A stretch of DNA of 64,000 bases from Pseudomonadota bacterium (GTDB lineage: Bacteria; Pseudomonadota; Alphaproteobacteria; Rhizobiales; Xanthobacteraceae): NCBI GenBank assembly GCA_023386635.1, contig JAEWJH010000024.1, positions 1 through 64,000 of the forward strand. Direction: 5' to 3'. The translations under genes and the position numbers were made by a program. The notes under the pieces were generated by a model, which saw nothing but the letters and a program-made list of their open reading frames with translations, made no database searches and had not been told where the DNA came from. Shown here in pieces: positions 52,687-61,628 of this stretch; position 1 is the stretch's first letter; each line of letters opens with the position of its first letter.

Positions 52687-53463
52687 ATGCGCGATCCGGG
52701 TCTCAATGAAGCGATCGAAGCTGCCGGCGGCGTGACCGAGTTGGCGCGCCGGATTGGCGTTGCGCAGCCGTCTGTCTCGAACTGGAACCAGGTTCCCGCT
52801 GAGCGCGTGATCGTGGTCGAAAAGGCGACCGGTGTCTCGCGTGTGCGGCTGCGGCCGGATCTTTATGGCGAGGGTATCGTGGCGGCATCTGTCGACGAAG
52901 TCGATGCGGGGCGCGCGCAGGAATACGCCCTGTTGTCGGCGCTGCTGTCGCGTGCGCCGTCGAAAAATCTGCTGACGCAGCTCGCCGGGCTGCGCGGTGA
53001 TGCTACGCCGATCGGCGTGGCGCATTTGGGATTGGCGGAAGCCGCATCGCGGCTGACGCTCGCGCAAATTGAACGCGAATATTTCGATCTGTTCATCGGC
53101 CTCGGCCGCGGCGAGTTGCTGCCTTACGCATCGTATTATCTCACCGGCTTCCTCAACGAGCGTCCGTTGTCGCGATTGCGCGAGGATCTTGCGCAACTGG
53201 GGATCGAGCGCGTCGATAATAATTTTGAGCCGGAGGATCACGCAGCCACGCTGTGCGAGATTATGGCCGCGTTGGCTGGCGGCAGTTTCCCAAGCGGCGA
53301 AGAGGCTGAGCGGCAGATTTTCGACAAGCATGTCGCGCCGTGGATGGGCCGCCTGTTCGCCGACATGGAACGCGCGGACAGCGCAGACTTTTACAGGCAG
53401 GTCGGAACGTTGGGTCGCCTGTTCCTGGAAATCGAAACTGAAGCCTTCACGCTCGCCGGTTGA
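52687..53463 (+). CDS. YdaS-like HTH domain fused to a TorD-family chaperone
   Basis: This 258-aa protein joins a small Cro/YdaS-type helix-turn-helix (residues 1-60: GGVTELARRIGVAQPSVSNW, VIVVEKATGVSRVRLRPDLYG) to a TorD/DmsD-type all-helical chaperone (about 70-258), with EYFDLFIGLGRGELLPYASY and DNNFEPEDHAATLCEIM as family marks. TorD proteins escort molybdenum enzymes before Tat export, so it should serve the formate dehydrogenase alpha subunit encoded next. The HTH suggests it could also act as an autoregulator sensing unloaded chaperone. Confidence 0.88.
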   Translation: MRDPGLNEAIEAAGGVTELARRIGVAQPSVSNWNQVPAERVIVVEKATGVSRVRLRPDLYGEGIVAASVDEVDAGRAQEYALLSALLSRAPSKNLLTQLAGLRGDATPIGVAHLGLAEAASRLTLAQIEREYFDLFIGLGRGELLPYASYYLTGFLNERPLSRLREDLAQLGIERVDNNFEPEDHAATLCEIMAALAGGSFPSGEEAERQIFDKHVAPWMGRLFADMERADSADFYRQVGTLGRLFLEIETEAFTLAG

Positions 53464-53502
53464 TCCGTGCTCGAATGATGAGAATTTGAGGAGAATGACG
53501 CG

Positions 53503-53712
53503 ATGACAACGGAAAAGAAATCGGCGGTCGGACGTCGTGAGTTTCTTCGTGGTCTTGGCGTTGGCGCCGTCGCGGCAGGCGCCACCGTCGCCGCACCGCT
53601 GGTCGGTGAGGCGCGCGCCGATAGCGAAAACAACGATGAGAAGCGCAAGGCCCGCTACAAAGAATCCGACCATGTGAAAGCATATTATCGCGTCAACCGT
53701 TATCCGGGTTGA
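53503..53712 (+). CDS. Formate dehydrogenase-region Tat-signal small protein
   Basis: This 69-aa protein has a twin-arginine signal (GRREFLRGLGVGAVAAGATV) cut near ARAD and a short, very polar mature part (about 35 residues, KRKARYKESDHVKAYYRVNR). It matches the family described as formate dehydrogenase-region TAT target. It lies 39 bases after the chaperone and 11 before the alpha subunit. A role in complex assembly or as a small subunit is likely. Confidence 0.88.
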   Translation: MTTEKKSAVGRREFLRGLGVGAVAAGATVAAPLVGEARADSENNDEKRKARYKESDHVKAYYRVNRYPG

Positions 53713-53723
53713 GGGAGACGTCC

Positions 53724-56678
53724 ATGCTGATCAAAAGAACGCAACGTCAAGCCTCCGTGCGGCCCGCGACCCGTGGCGCAATGCCGGTTGGGCTTTCTCA
53801 ACCGGGTGGTGGGCTCGATCGCCGGACGTTTCTGCGCCGCTCGGGCGTCGCTGCCGGTGGTCTTGCAGCGCTTGGCGCTCTTCCGCTCGGCGGTGTGCGC
53901 AAAGCCGATGCGGCGACCGCCGGTCCGCTGACGGCAGGCGCAACTATTCGCAAGAGCATATGCACCCATTGCGCCGTCGGCTGCACCGTCACGGCCGAAG
54001 TGCTGAATGGCGTGTGGATCGGCCAGGAGCCGAGCTGGGATTCGCCGATCAATCGCGGTTCGCACTGCGCCAAGGGCGCGTCGGTGCGCGAGCTCGTGCA
54101 CAGCGATCGCCGGCTGCGTTACCCGATGAAGCTCGCCAACGGCCAGTGGACGCGCGTGTCGTGGGACGTTGCCATCGACGAGATCGGCGACAAGCTGATG
54201 CAGATACGCGAGAAATCGGGCGCGGAATCGGTTTATTGGCTCGGCTCAGCCAAGATGACTAACGAGGCGTCATACTGGTTCCGCAAGCTCGGTGCCTATT
54301 GGGGTACCAACAACACCGACCATCAAGCGCGCATCTGCCATTCCACCACGGTCACCGGCGTAGCCAATACCTGGGGCTACGGTGCGATGACCAACAGTAT
54401 CAACGATATGCGGAATGCGAAGACGCTGATCTATATTGGCAGTAACGCTGCCGAGGCGCACCCGGTCGGCATGCAACACATGCTTGAGTCAAAGGAGTTG
54501 AACAAAGGCAACTTCATCGTTTTCGATCCGCGTATGACCCGCACGGCGGCGCATGCGACCGAGTATGCACGGTTCCGTCCTGGCACCGATATTCCCGTGC
54601 TGTACGGGATGATGTGGCACATTCTGAAGAACGGCTGGGAAGACAAGGAATTCATCAAGCAGCGCGTCTACGGGTTCGACGATCTCCGCAAGGAAGTCGA
54701 GAAGTGGAATCCGGAGGAATGCGAACGTGTCACCGGCGTTCCGGGCGCACAGATGGAACGCATCGCCAAGATGTTCGCCACGCAGAAGCCGGCAACGCTG
54801 ATCTGGTGCATGGGGCAGACCCAGCATTCGGTCGGGACGGCGAACGTGCGGGCGAGCTGCATCGCGTTGTTGATGACAGGCAATGTCGGCAAGCCGGGCA
54901 CCGGTGCGAACATTCTGCGCGGCCACGATAATGTTCAGGGCGCCACCGACGTCGGCCTCGATATCGTGACGCTTCCTTTCTATTACGGCCTCGCGGAAGG
55001 CGCCTGGAAGCACTGGTCCCGCGTCTGGGAGACGGACTTCGAGTGGCTGAAGGGCCGGTTCGACGATCCGAAGATGATGAACACGCCCGGTATTCCGCTG
55101 ACGCGCTGGTTCGACGGCGTGCTCTTGCCGAAAGCCGATGTCGCCCAGAAGGACAACATCCGGGCGATGTTCGTGCAGGGACATGCCAGCAACAGCATCA
55201 CCCGCATCCCGGAATCGATGAAGGCGTTCAAGGCGCTGGATCTGCTGGTCATCGCCGACCCGCATCCGACTACTTGGGCGTCGTTGTCGGTGCAGGCCGG
55301 CCGCAAGGATGGCACCTACCTGTTGCCGGTGGCGACCCAGTTCGAGTGCAAGGGCTCCCGCATTGCGACCAATCGCGCGATGCAGTGGGGTGAGCAGGTC
55401 GTCAAGCCGATCTTCGAGTCTAAGGACGACCTCGAGGTCATGTACCTTATCGCCAAGAAGCTCGGTTTCGCCGACAAGATGTTCAAGAACATCAAGGTCG
55501 AGAACAATCTACCGGTGGCCGAGGATATCCTGCGGGAAATCAACCGCGGCAGCTGGTCAACCGGCTATTGCGGCCAATCTCCGGAGCGGATCAAGGCGCA
55601 TATGAAGAACCAGGACAAGTTCGACCTGGTGACGATGCGCGCTGCGAAAGATTTGCCGGAAATCGGCGGCGACTATTACGGCCTGCCGTGGCCGTGCTGG
55701 GGCTCGCCGGAGGTTCGCCATCCGGGAACGCCGCTGCTGTACAACACCAACCTTGCGGCGATGGATGGCGGCGGCACGTTCCGCCCGCGCTTCGGTCTCG
55801 AACGCGAGGAAAAGCTGCCGGACGGCACGACTCGCAAGGTCAGCCTGCTGGCCGATGGTTCGTTCTCGAAGGACTCCGAGATCAAGGACGGCTATCCGGA
55901 GTTCACGCTGGCGGTGCTCAAGAAGCTCGGCTGGGATACGGATCTGACCGAAGCCGAGATGGCCGTGATCAACAAGATCAATCCCACGGCCCCGGACTCG
56001 GTCTCGTGGTCGATCGACTTGTCCGGCGGCATCCAGCGCGTGGCGCTCAAGCACGGCTGCATTCCCTACGGCAACGGCAAGGCGCGTATGAATGCGTTCG
56101 GCTTGCCGGACCCGATCCCCGTGCATCGTGAGCCGATCTACACGCCGCGCGTCGATCTGGTGTCGAAATATCCGACGCTGCCCGACGCCAAGCAGTTCCG
56201 GCTGCCGAACATCGGCTTCTCGGTTCAGAAAGCGGCGGTCGACAAGGGCATCGCCAAGCAATTCCCGCTGATCCTCTCGACCGGCCGCTTGGTCGAATAC
56301 GAAGGCGGCGGCGAAGAAACGCGAACCAATCCGTGGCTCGCCGAGCTTCAACAGGACATGTTCATCGAAATCAGCACTGCCGATGCCGCCGACCGCGGCA
56401 TCAAGGACGGGGGCTGGGTCTGGGTGACCGGCGCTGAGAACGGCTCAAAGGCCAGGATGAAGGCGCTTGTCACCGAGCGGGTCGGCAAGGGCGTCGCCTG
56501 GATGCCGTTCCACTTCGGCGGCTGGTTCCAGGGCGTCGACATGCGCAGCAATTACCCGAAGGGGACAGACCCCATCGTGCTCGGCGAAAGCGCCAACACG
56601 ATCACCAGTTATGGCTATGACCCGGCGACCGGTATGCAGGAACCCAAAGTGACTCTTTGCCAGATCACCGCGGCATAA
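53724..56678 (+). CDS. fdhA: Formate dehydrogenase, molybdenum alpha subunit (Tat-exported)
   Basis: ATG 53724 after GGGAGA gives 984 aa; a TTG five codons upstream is less likely. A twin-arginine signal is at residues 33-34 (DRRTFLRRSG). The 4Fe-4S site uses C80, C83, C87 and C115 (CTHCAVGC ... GSHC). The molybdenum-binding residue is Cys205 (ARICHSTTV), at the place where E. coli FdnG has selenocysteine. The protein oxidises formate to CO2 in the periplasm using a bis-molybdopterin guanine dinucleotide cofactor and passes electrons to the beta and gamma subunits. Confidence 0.95.
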   Translation: MLIKRTQRQASVRPATRGAMPVGLSQPGGGLDRRTFLRRSGVAAGGLAALGALPLGGVRKADAATAGPLTAGATIRKSICTHCAVGCTVTAEVLNGVWIGQEPSWDSPINRGSHCAKGASVRELVHSDRRLRYPMKLANGQWTRVSWDVAIDEIGDKLMQIREKSGAESVYWLGSAKMTNEASYWFRKLGAYWGTNNTDHQARICHSTTVTGVANTWGYGAMTNSINDMRNAKTLIYIGSNAAEAHPVGMQHMLESKELNKGNFIVFDPRMTRTAAHATEYARFRPGTDIPVLYGMMWHILKNGWEDKEFIKQRVYGFDDLRKEVEKWNPEECERVTGVPGAQMERIAKMFATQKPATLIWCMGQTQHSVGTANVRASCIALLMTGNVGKPGTGANILRGHDNVQGATDVGLDIVTLPFYYGLAEGAWKHWSRVWETDFEWLKGRFDDPKMMNTPGIPLTRWFDGVLLPKADVAQKDNIRAMFVQGHASNSITRIPESMKAFKALDLLVIADPHPTTWASLSVQAGRKDGTYLLPVATQFECKGSRIATNRAMQWGEQVVKPIFESKDDLEVMYLIAKKLGFADKMFKNIKVENNLPVAEDILREINRGSWSTGYCGQSPERIKAHMKNQDKFDLVTMRAAKDLPEIGGDYYGLPWPCWGSPEVRHPGTPLLYNTNLAAMDGGGTFRPRFGLEREEKLPDGTTRKVSLLADGSFSKDSEIKDGYPEFTLAVLKKLGWDTDLTEAEMAVINKINPTAPDSVSWSIDLSGGIQRVALKHGCIPYGNGKARMNAFGLPDPIPVHREPIYTPRVDLVSKYPTLPDAKQFRLPNIGFSVQKAAVDKGIAKQFPLILSTGRLVEYEGGGEETRTNPWLAELQQDMFIEISTADAADRGIKDGGWVWVTGAENGSKARMKALVTERVGKGVAWMPFHFGGWFQGVDMRSNYPKGTDPIVLGESANTITSYGYDPATGMQEPKVTLCQITAA

Positions 56679-56690
56679 GGAGCAACAACC

Positions 56691-57287
56691 ATGGCCCGTA
56701 TGAAATTCCTTTGCGACGCCGATCGTTGCATCGAATGCAATGCCTGCGTCACGGCCTGCAAGAACGAGAACGAGGTGCCGTGGGGCATCAACCGTCGTCG
56801 CGTTGTGACCATCAACGACGGCAAACCTGGCGAGCGGTCGATCTCGATGGCTTGCATGCATTGCACCGACGCCCCTTGTGCGGCGGTCTGCCCGGTGAAT
56901 TGCTTCTACACCACCGCCGATGCGGTCGTGCTGCACTCCAAGGATTTATGCATCGGCTGCGGCTATTGCTTCTACGCCTGTCCGTTCGGCGCGCCGCAAT
57001 ATCCCAAGGTCGGCAATTTCGGTTCGCGCGGCAAGATGGACAAATGCACGTTCTGTGCAGGTGGTCCGGAAGCTGACGGCAGCAAGGAAGAATACGCGAA
57101 ATACGGCGCCAACCGTCTCGCCGAAGGCAAACTGCCGCTCTGCGCCGAGATGTGTTCGACTAAATCGCTCCTGGCCGGCGACGGCGAGGTGATCGCGAAA
57201 ATCTACAAGGAGCGCGTCACCAAGCGCGGTTACGGATCCGGCGCGTGGGGCTGGCAGACGGCTTACCGTGAGACCATAGCGTCGTAA
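56691..57287 (+). CDS. Formate dehydrogenase iron-sulfur beta subunit
   Basis: This 198-aa subunit has four cysteine clusters (CDADRCIECNACVTACKNEN; CMHCTDAPCAAVCPVNC; CIGCGYCFYACPFG; KCTFC with later CAEMC) carrying four 4Fe-4S centres for electron transfer from the alpha subunit to the cytochrome. It lacks the C-terminal membrane anchor of E. coli FdnH, as in the shorter FDH3-type beta subunits. It starts 12 bases after the alpha subunit. Confidence 0.94.
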   Translation: MARMKFLCDADRCIECNACVTACKNENEVPWGINRRRVVTINDGKPGERSISMACMHCTDAPCAAVCPVNCFYTTADAVVLHSKDLCIGCGYCFYACPFGAPQYPKVGNFGSRGKMDKCTFCAGGPEADGSKEEYAKYGANRLAEGKLPLCAEMCSTKSLLAGDGEVIAKIYKERVTKRGYGSGAWGWQTAYRETIAS

Positions 57288-57358
57288 TGCTCAAGTGACC
57301 CGTGGCGCGGATCGACCGCGCCGCCAGGCAAGCCGACAAAAGATCAGGGAGATTTCGC

Positions 57359-58372
57359 ATGGCGACGCTTTCGAGGCACATCCGCTTCATCGCCGGCGCG
57401 CTTGCGCTTGCTGTCCTGCTGGCGCTGTCCGGCCCGGTCGCCGCGCAGCAGCCCTCGCAGGTGAATCCGACCGCAAGCGCTGTGAAGGAACAGCAGCTGC
57501 TGCAGGAGCTCGACCGCATCCAGGGTCGTGTGTCGATCCCCGACCAACGCTCCCGCGTCCTGGAGCAGCCGGCGGGCCGCGACTGGCGCCATTTCCACGG
57601 CGTCACGCTGCGCTGGATTGGCGGTATCGCCATCCTCGGCGTCCTGGCGCTTTTAGTGGTGTTCTATCTCTGGCGCGGCATGGTCAAGCTGGAAAGCGGA
57701 AGATCAGGGCGGACCATCGTGCGCTTCAACGCGGCGGAGCGCTTCGTCCACTGGATGACGGCGACGTGCTTCATCATTCTCGCTGTGTCCGGATTGAACA
57801 TCACATTCGGGCGTCCGCTTCTGTTGCCTTTGATCGGACCCGAGGCGTTCACGACGTGGTCGGAAGCCGCCAAATACGCGCACAACTATTTGAGCTTTCC
57901 GTTCACGATCGGCGTCGTGTTGATTTTCCTCATGTGGATCGCGGGCAACATCCCTAATAAGGTCGACGTTGAATGGCTCAAGCGAGGGGGCGGCATCGTC
58001 GGCCACGATCATCCGCCTGCGTATCGCTTCAACGCCGGCCAAAAGGCGATCTACTGGATTGTGGTGATCGGCGGCACGGCGGTTGCCGTATCGGGTTATC
58101 TGCTGATGTTCCCGTTCTACGGTACCACCATTGTCACCATGCAAAATGCCCAGATGGTGCATGCGACCGTGGCGGTTTTGTTTATCGCGGTCATGCTCGG
58201 GCACATTTACATCGGTACGATTGGGATGGAAGGTGCATTCGAGGCAATGGGTGAAGGTACCGTCGATTTAAATTGGGCCAAAGAGCATCATTCGCTCTGG
58301 CTTCAGGAGGAAATGACGAAGGCCAAGTCCGGCGACGTTCCGCGGCGCCCTCTTTCAACGCCGGCGGAGTAG
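57359..58372 (+). CDS. Formate dehydrogenase cytochrome b gamma subunit
   Basis: ATG 57359 after AGGGAG gives 337 aa; a GTG at 57302 would add 19 residues before the signal peptide. A signal peptide ends near VAAQQ, followed by a periplasmic helix and about five membrane segments. Candidate haem ligands are the His in ERFVHW, AKYAHNY, MVHATVAV and GHIYIGT, typical of di-haem cytochrome b556. It anchors the complex and passes electrons to quinone. Confidence 0.93.
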   Translation: MATLSRHIRFIAGALALAVLLALSGPVAAQQPSQVNPTASAVKEQQLLQELDRIQGRVSIPDQRSRVLEQPAGRDWRHFHGVTLRWIGGIAILGVLALLVVFYLWRGMVKLESGRSGRTIVRFNAAERFVHWMTATCFIILAVSGLNITFGRPLLLPLIGPEAFTTWSEAAKYAHNYLSFPFTIGVVLIFLMWIAGNIPNKVDVEWLKRGGGIVGHDHPPAYRFNAGQKAIYWIVVIGGTAVAVSGYLLMFPFYGTTIVTMQNAQMVHATVAVLFIAVMLGHIYIGTIGMEGAFEAMGEGTVDLNWAKEHHSLWLQEEMTKAKSGDVPRRPLSTPAE

Positions 58373-58409
58373 GCGCGCCGCGTCGGAAACATACAGGTCG
58401 CACATCGGC

Positions 58410-58436
58410 CGCTGGCGCTAGGGAATAGCGCCAGCG
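58410..58436. terminator. Perfect 11-bp stem-loop between convergent genes
   Basis: CGCTGGCGCTA (58410-58420) pairs with TAGCGCCAGCG (58426-58436) around GGGAA. It lies between the end of the cytochrome b gene and the end of the convergent 40-aa ORF, so it can act in both directions, though no long T-run follows. Confidence 0.7.
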
Positions 58437-58444
58437 AGGTTCGC

Positions 58445-58567
58445 TTATAAACGAACGCCGGTTGTGACGAAGGCCTGCTGGACGGATTCCTGGACGGTGT
58501 TCAAGGCTCCAGCGGACACGACGGCGAGAATCACAGCACCTGCGCATGCAAGCAAAAACGCTTTCAT
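58445..58567 (-). CDS. Small membrane or exported protein (40 aa)
   Basis: On the minus strand ATG 58567 opens MKAFLLACAGAVILAVVSAG followed by ALNTVQESVQ and a terminal VTTGVRL. The N-terminal 20 residues are a single hydrophobic segment. Similar 40-residue proteins with an ending like STSGVRL are common in Bradyrhizobium-type genomes as I recall. No function is known. Confidence 0.6.
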   Translation of the reverse strand: MKAFLLACAGAVILAVVSAGALNTVQESVQQAFVTTGVRL

Positions 58568-58581
58568 TGCTTTATCCCCGG

Positions 58582-58737
58582 TTAGACCTTGCGAATTATA
58601 TCAACGAATTCCCAAGTAAACAGCTTTGTTGCGACCTGCATTCTATCAGTAATTTTAGGATAGGCTTTAGCAGCCAATACGACTGCGGCTTTGACAGCTT
58701 CTTTCTTGCTTATTTTTGTTGCCAACTGAAGGAGCAT
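58582..58737 (-). CDS. Doubtful small ORF (51 aa, lysine-rich)
   Basis: ATG 58737 opens MLLQLATKISKKEAVKAAVV and ends in FTWEFVDIIRKV. It is helical and lysine-rich in an AT-rich stretch. A longer frame to 59049 overlaps the phosphatase remnant. I recognise no family; it could be a remnant. Confidence 0.3.
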   Translation of the reverse strand: MLLQLATKISKKEAVKAAVVLAAKAYPKITDRMQVATKLFTWEFVDIIRKV

Positions 58738-58978
58738 GACCTGTTCGATGATGGATACCTGTTCGCGGGCACTTTGTCCGCGGGCCCCCGAGTCGGCTTG
58801 GCGCGTGTCGTTAGCAGGCTCGGGGTGTCGCTCTAACCGTGCAAATTGTTGAAAACCGCGTTCTGAACGTCGCGATCCAGTCACCAGGATTATCTGCTGC
58901 TCCTCAAATGCTGAAAGTCTTTGTAAAGCAAGGAAACACTGAAGAATGAGCGCCGTAGTGCGGTTGATATTTTCGACA

Positions 58979-59547
58979 TCAGGCCTGCAGAAATTCCATC
59001 GGCATCTGCTCGCTGTCGATGAATACCGCGGCGGTGAGCTTCCGGCCAAAGACTGCGCCAGTGTCGAGGTTGACCCGGTTGGGATGAATGTCGGGTTTGC
59101 CGTCCCGCTGCGGCGTGTGTCCGTGCACGATGAGGCGGCCGTGGTTTATGTCGGCGGATAGGAACGGCTCGCGAATCCAGAGCATGTCCTCGCGGGTTTG
59201 TTGGTCTAGCGGGATGCCAAGGCGGATACCGGCGTGGACGAAGAGCCGTTGTTCGTCGTCGTAATGGTCGGCAGGTTGCCAATCCAGGTGAGATGGTCCT
59301 GCGGAAATTCTGTCATTGAACTGATCCCGTAGGATCGTAGGGTGGCGTCCCCGCCGCTGTCGAGCCATCTCGCCTCATCGATAAAGTTGTCGGCACGAAG
59401 GAGAAGGGCCTCGTGGTTGCCGGCGAGGGCGATGACCCGTTCGGGATCGGCGGTCTGCATGTCCATGATGGTCTGGGTGACGCCGCGGCTGTCCGCGCCG
59501 CGGTCGATGTAGTCGCCAAGGAAGACGAAGGGGAGTAGCACATTCAT
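58979..59547 (-). pseudogene. Frameshifted metallophosphoesterase, copy 2
   Basis: On the minus strand the sequence runs MNVLLPFVFLGDYIDRGADSRG, then IALAGNHEALLLRADNF, and after a one-base loss at about 59266-59268 (copy 1 has GGG where this has GG) continues in another frame with LFVHAGIRLGI and IVHGHTPQRDGKPD, ending PMEFLQA. GDYIDRG, GNHE and HGHTP are phosphatase metal motifs, but the N-terminal GDxHG is absent. The start overlaps the stop of the upstream ORF as ATGA. Confidence 0.8.
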
Positions 59548-60656
59548 ACCGGCGCCATCCTGATGAAGGAAAGCGGCACCGAGGTCAATCCAGATAGGTT
59601 CTGTCCATCGCGCTCGATGACGGTATAAGCTCGGAAGTCGGTGTACGCCGCCTTCCTCACCGCGGCGCAAGCCTTGTTCGATCGATGTGAATATCTCAGG
59701 TCCTGCTTCATTCGTGAGCCGCGTTCCCACGCCCAAATAGTGTGGAGATCGGAGCTTAGAACGGCAAACAACGAAAAGTTCAGCCCAGGAATCACACAGA
59801 GACTATCCGAGTACATGAAGCGATTTTCGACAAACGTGAAACAAAGGTGTTTTGTGGCAGCTCTTGCGAATACCAAATTATGTGACGGCTTGATCGATTG
59901 CTGCCGCGATAGAGTACCGCCGCCGTTGTCTAGGATTTCTAGCTTTCCGCCTGGACCGAGTTCGAGCAGTCGTGTGATGAGTACCCGTCCTTCCGGATAA
60001 GCGTCGGATCGTGTGTTGTCTCGAACATGGCATTCCCGCTTGGCGACAGGCCCATCAAGGTAGGTCACCGTCGCTGGCAGGCCGCGCATCATGTGTTCCA
60101 AGTGCCGCGCGAGGACGTCATTCACGTCGTCGTAAGCCGCGAGTGGTGCCTCCTTCCAAATCGCGGTGGTCACGACGTCGATCTCTCGTGTCAGTGCTGA
60201 GCACACGTCAAAAGTCCAGGCGACCAACTGCTCGGTCACGCTCTCAATCGCGGGGTTCCGTCGTGGGTAATTTCTCCGCTCGACGAAGGTCGGAAGGTCG
60301 CGGCGAAGATGGATGAGGGCTTGGAGATAGGAGCCGAGCCGGTCTCCGACGCGGGCCCAAGCCGCGTCAATCTCTGGATTTCCGGCCGTGGTGCAGTCGG
60401 GCGCCGTGGCCGCGATGATGTTCATCGCTTCCCACAGTTGCATCTGCACCTGTTGCGGCGTAGGCGGGTTCGGGTGCAGCGGGGCTGTCGCCGGCGTTTC
60501 CGGTTTCCGAGCGGGCCTTGCCTGGCGTGGTGACGAATTTGTTGGCGTCAGTGTTGTTGCCGGTGCTCGCGTTGCTACGAGCCGACTGATGGATGTGGGA
60601 AATCCTGCAGCCAGCATAAAGTTCACAATACGTTGTCTAATTAGCGAGGCGCTCAT
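59544..60656 (-). CDS. Chimeric ORF with a methyltransferase-like C-terminal part (370 aa)
   Basis: A good ribosome site (AAGGAG, 8 bases) precedes ATG 60656. Residues 1-75 are Thr/Pro-rich, 75-190 helical and unrecognised (AWARVGDRLGSYLQALIHLR). Residues about 265-335 (FTFVENRFMYSDSLCVIPGL; FAVLSSDLHTIWAWERGSRM; KQDLRYSHRS) resemble the C-terminal target-recognition end of Eco57I/PglX-type DNA methyltransferases (FAVLxSRxHxxWAR...LRY). The catalytic NPPY part is absent. It is probably a patchwork of fragments, possibly expressed. Confidence 0.45.
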   Translation of the reverse strand: MSASLIRQRIVNFMLAAGFPTSISRLVATRAPATTLTPTNSSPRQARPARKPETPATAPLHPNPPTPQQVQMQLWEAMNIIAATAPDCTTAGNPEIDAAWARVGDRLGSYLQALIHLRRDLPTFVERRNYPRRNPAIESVTEQLVAWTFDVCSALTREIDVVTTAIWKEAPLAAYDDVNDVLARHLEHMMRGLPATVTYLDGPVAKRECHVRDNTRSDAYPEGRVLITRLLELGPGGKLEILDNGGGTLSRQQSIKPSHNLVFARAATKHLCFTFVENRFMYSDSLCVIPGLNFSLFAVLSSDLHTIWAWERGSRMKQDLRYSHRSNKACAAVRKAAYTDFRAYTVIERDGQNLSGLTSVPLSFIRMAPV

Positions 60657-61180
60657 CTGTTAGTCTCCTTCCGTGTTTGCGAAAAGAGACAACATGGAGC
60701 TGTCGTTTATTCAGCCGCAAGTTAGCGATGTAGCAGCGCTCGTCTCGAATTGGTGCGAGGCGAACCATCTGTGGTCGGTCTATAGGCTGCGAGAGCGCTG
60801 TTGATCTCGATTGGGACAAAAATGTCCCGGCAACTCACAAATGCGGTTGTAAGGGCGACGAGGCGGCCTCACAGGAGGCAAATTTTTTCGCATCGGAGTA
60901 CGACCAGGAGACTACACGGATGTTTTCAACATCTTTTGATTGTTGAGATGTGTCTTATTTTCTCTGGCTACAGTTTCAGGGAAATTTGCCAGATATCGCG
61001 GTGCCCATCTTCATCCCGAGTGGCGCGCCATTTGCTTAGAAAACCACGAAAATTTCCGTTCCCAGTCCGTTTGCCCGCAATGACGGCCTACGGCACTTCT
61101 TTGCTGCCGACGATCCGAATGGCCCGGTCATCGACCTCCACGGCGTCGACGGACGTCGCGCTGCGTCTGAGCGCGGCGGC
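60657..61180. other. Intergenic region without recognised gene
   Basis: I see nothing supportable in these 524 bases. The plus-strand stretch 61060-61180 is open in the frame of the ORF that follows (NDGLRHFFAADDPNG) but is preceded by an in-frame TAG near 61035 and has no ATG, suggesting a degraded 5' part of a gene. Confidence 0.5.
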
Positions 61181-61582
61181 TTGCCGGTGATGACGATGCT
61201 CGGCGGCATACCGGAACGAATGGGGCTGCTGGCACTTGTGATAGTCATGGGACGAAAATCACGCACGAATTCGCAGCAGCTTGCATCTCGTCTTACTCAG
61301 GCGGGATTGCACACCGGCATAACGCTTTGGCATCGCCTTCCGATGATCGGAATTCCGGCGCATACTGGCGAATGCAACCGAATGGTCAGCGAAAAACTGA
61401 GTGCATACAGCGAAGGCCTGTTCGCAGCGCACCGGCTGGCCATCCAGTTGATGGTCGAGGCCACTACCGGACGAATGCCGTTTTCCGATTACCCGAATGC
61501 GGGAGCAGAGATCGCGACCGCGGGACTTCGTCCGGCGCTCCGCACCGTGAAAGCCAATGCCCGTCGGCTGAGCCGCCGCTGA
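61181..61582 (+). CDS. Possible small phasin-like or remnant protein (133 aa)
   Basis: The frame opens at TTG 61181 or ATG 61190. The C-terminal part (NRMVSEKLSAYSEGLFAAHR and a final VKANARRLSRR) resembles short alphaproteobacterial proteins with an N-x-x-VSEK helix and a KANARRL ending, which are often near phasin or antifreeze-named genes. The N-terminal third looks unrelated and may be a fusion after decay. Confidence 0.4.
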   Translation: MPVMTMLGGIPERMGLLALVIVMGRKSRTNSQQLASRLTQAGLHTGITLWHRLPMIGIPAHTGECNRMVSEKLSAYSEGLFAAHRLAIQLMVEATTGRMPFSDYPNAGAEIATAGLRPALRTVKANARRLSRR

Positions 61583-61628
61583 GACGACGCCATTACAAAT
61601 AGGCTCGGAGAAGCGGCATCCGTTTTTT

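Noticed and set aside
54336..54338. Possible selenocysteine at the molybdenum ligand of the formate dehydrogenase
   Set aside because: The codon is TGC (Cys205), not TGA; no recoding is needed.
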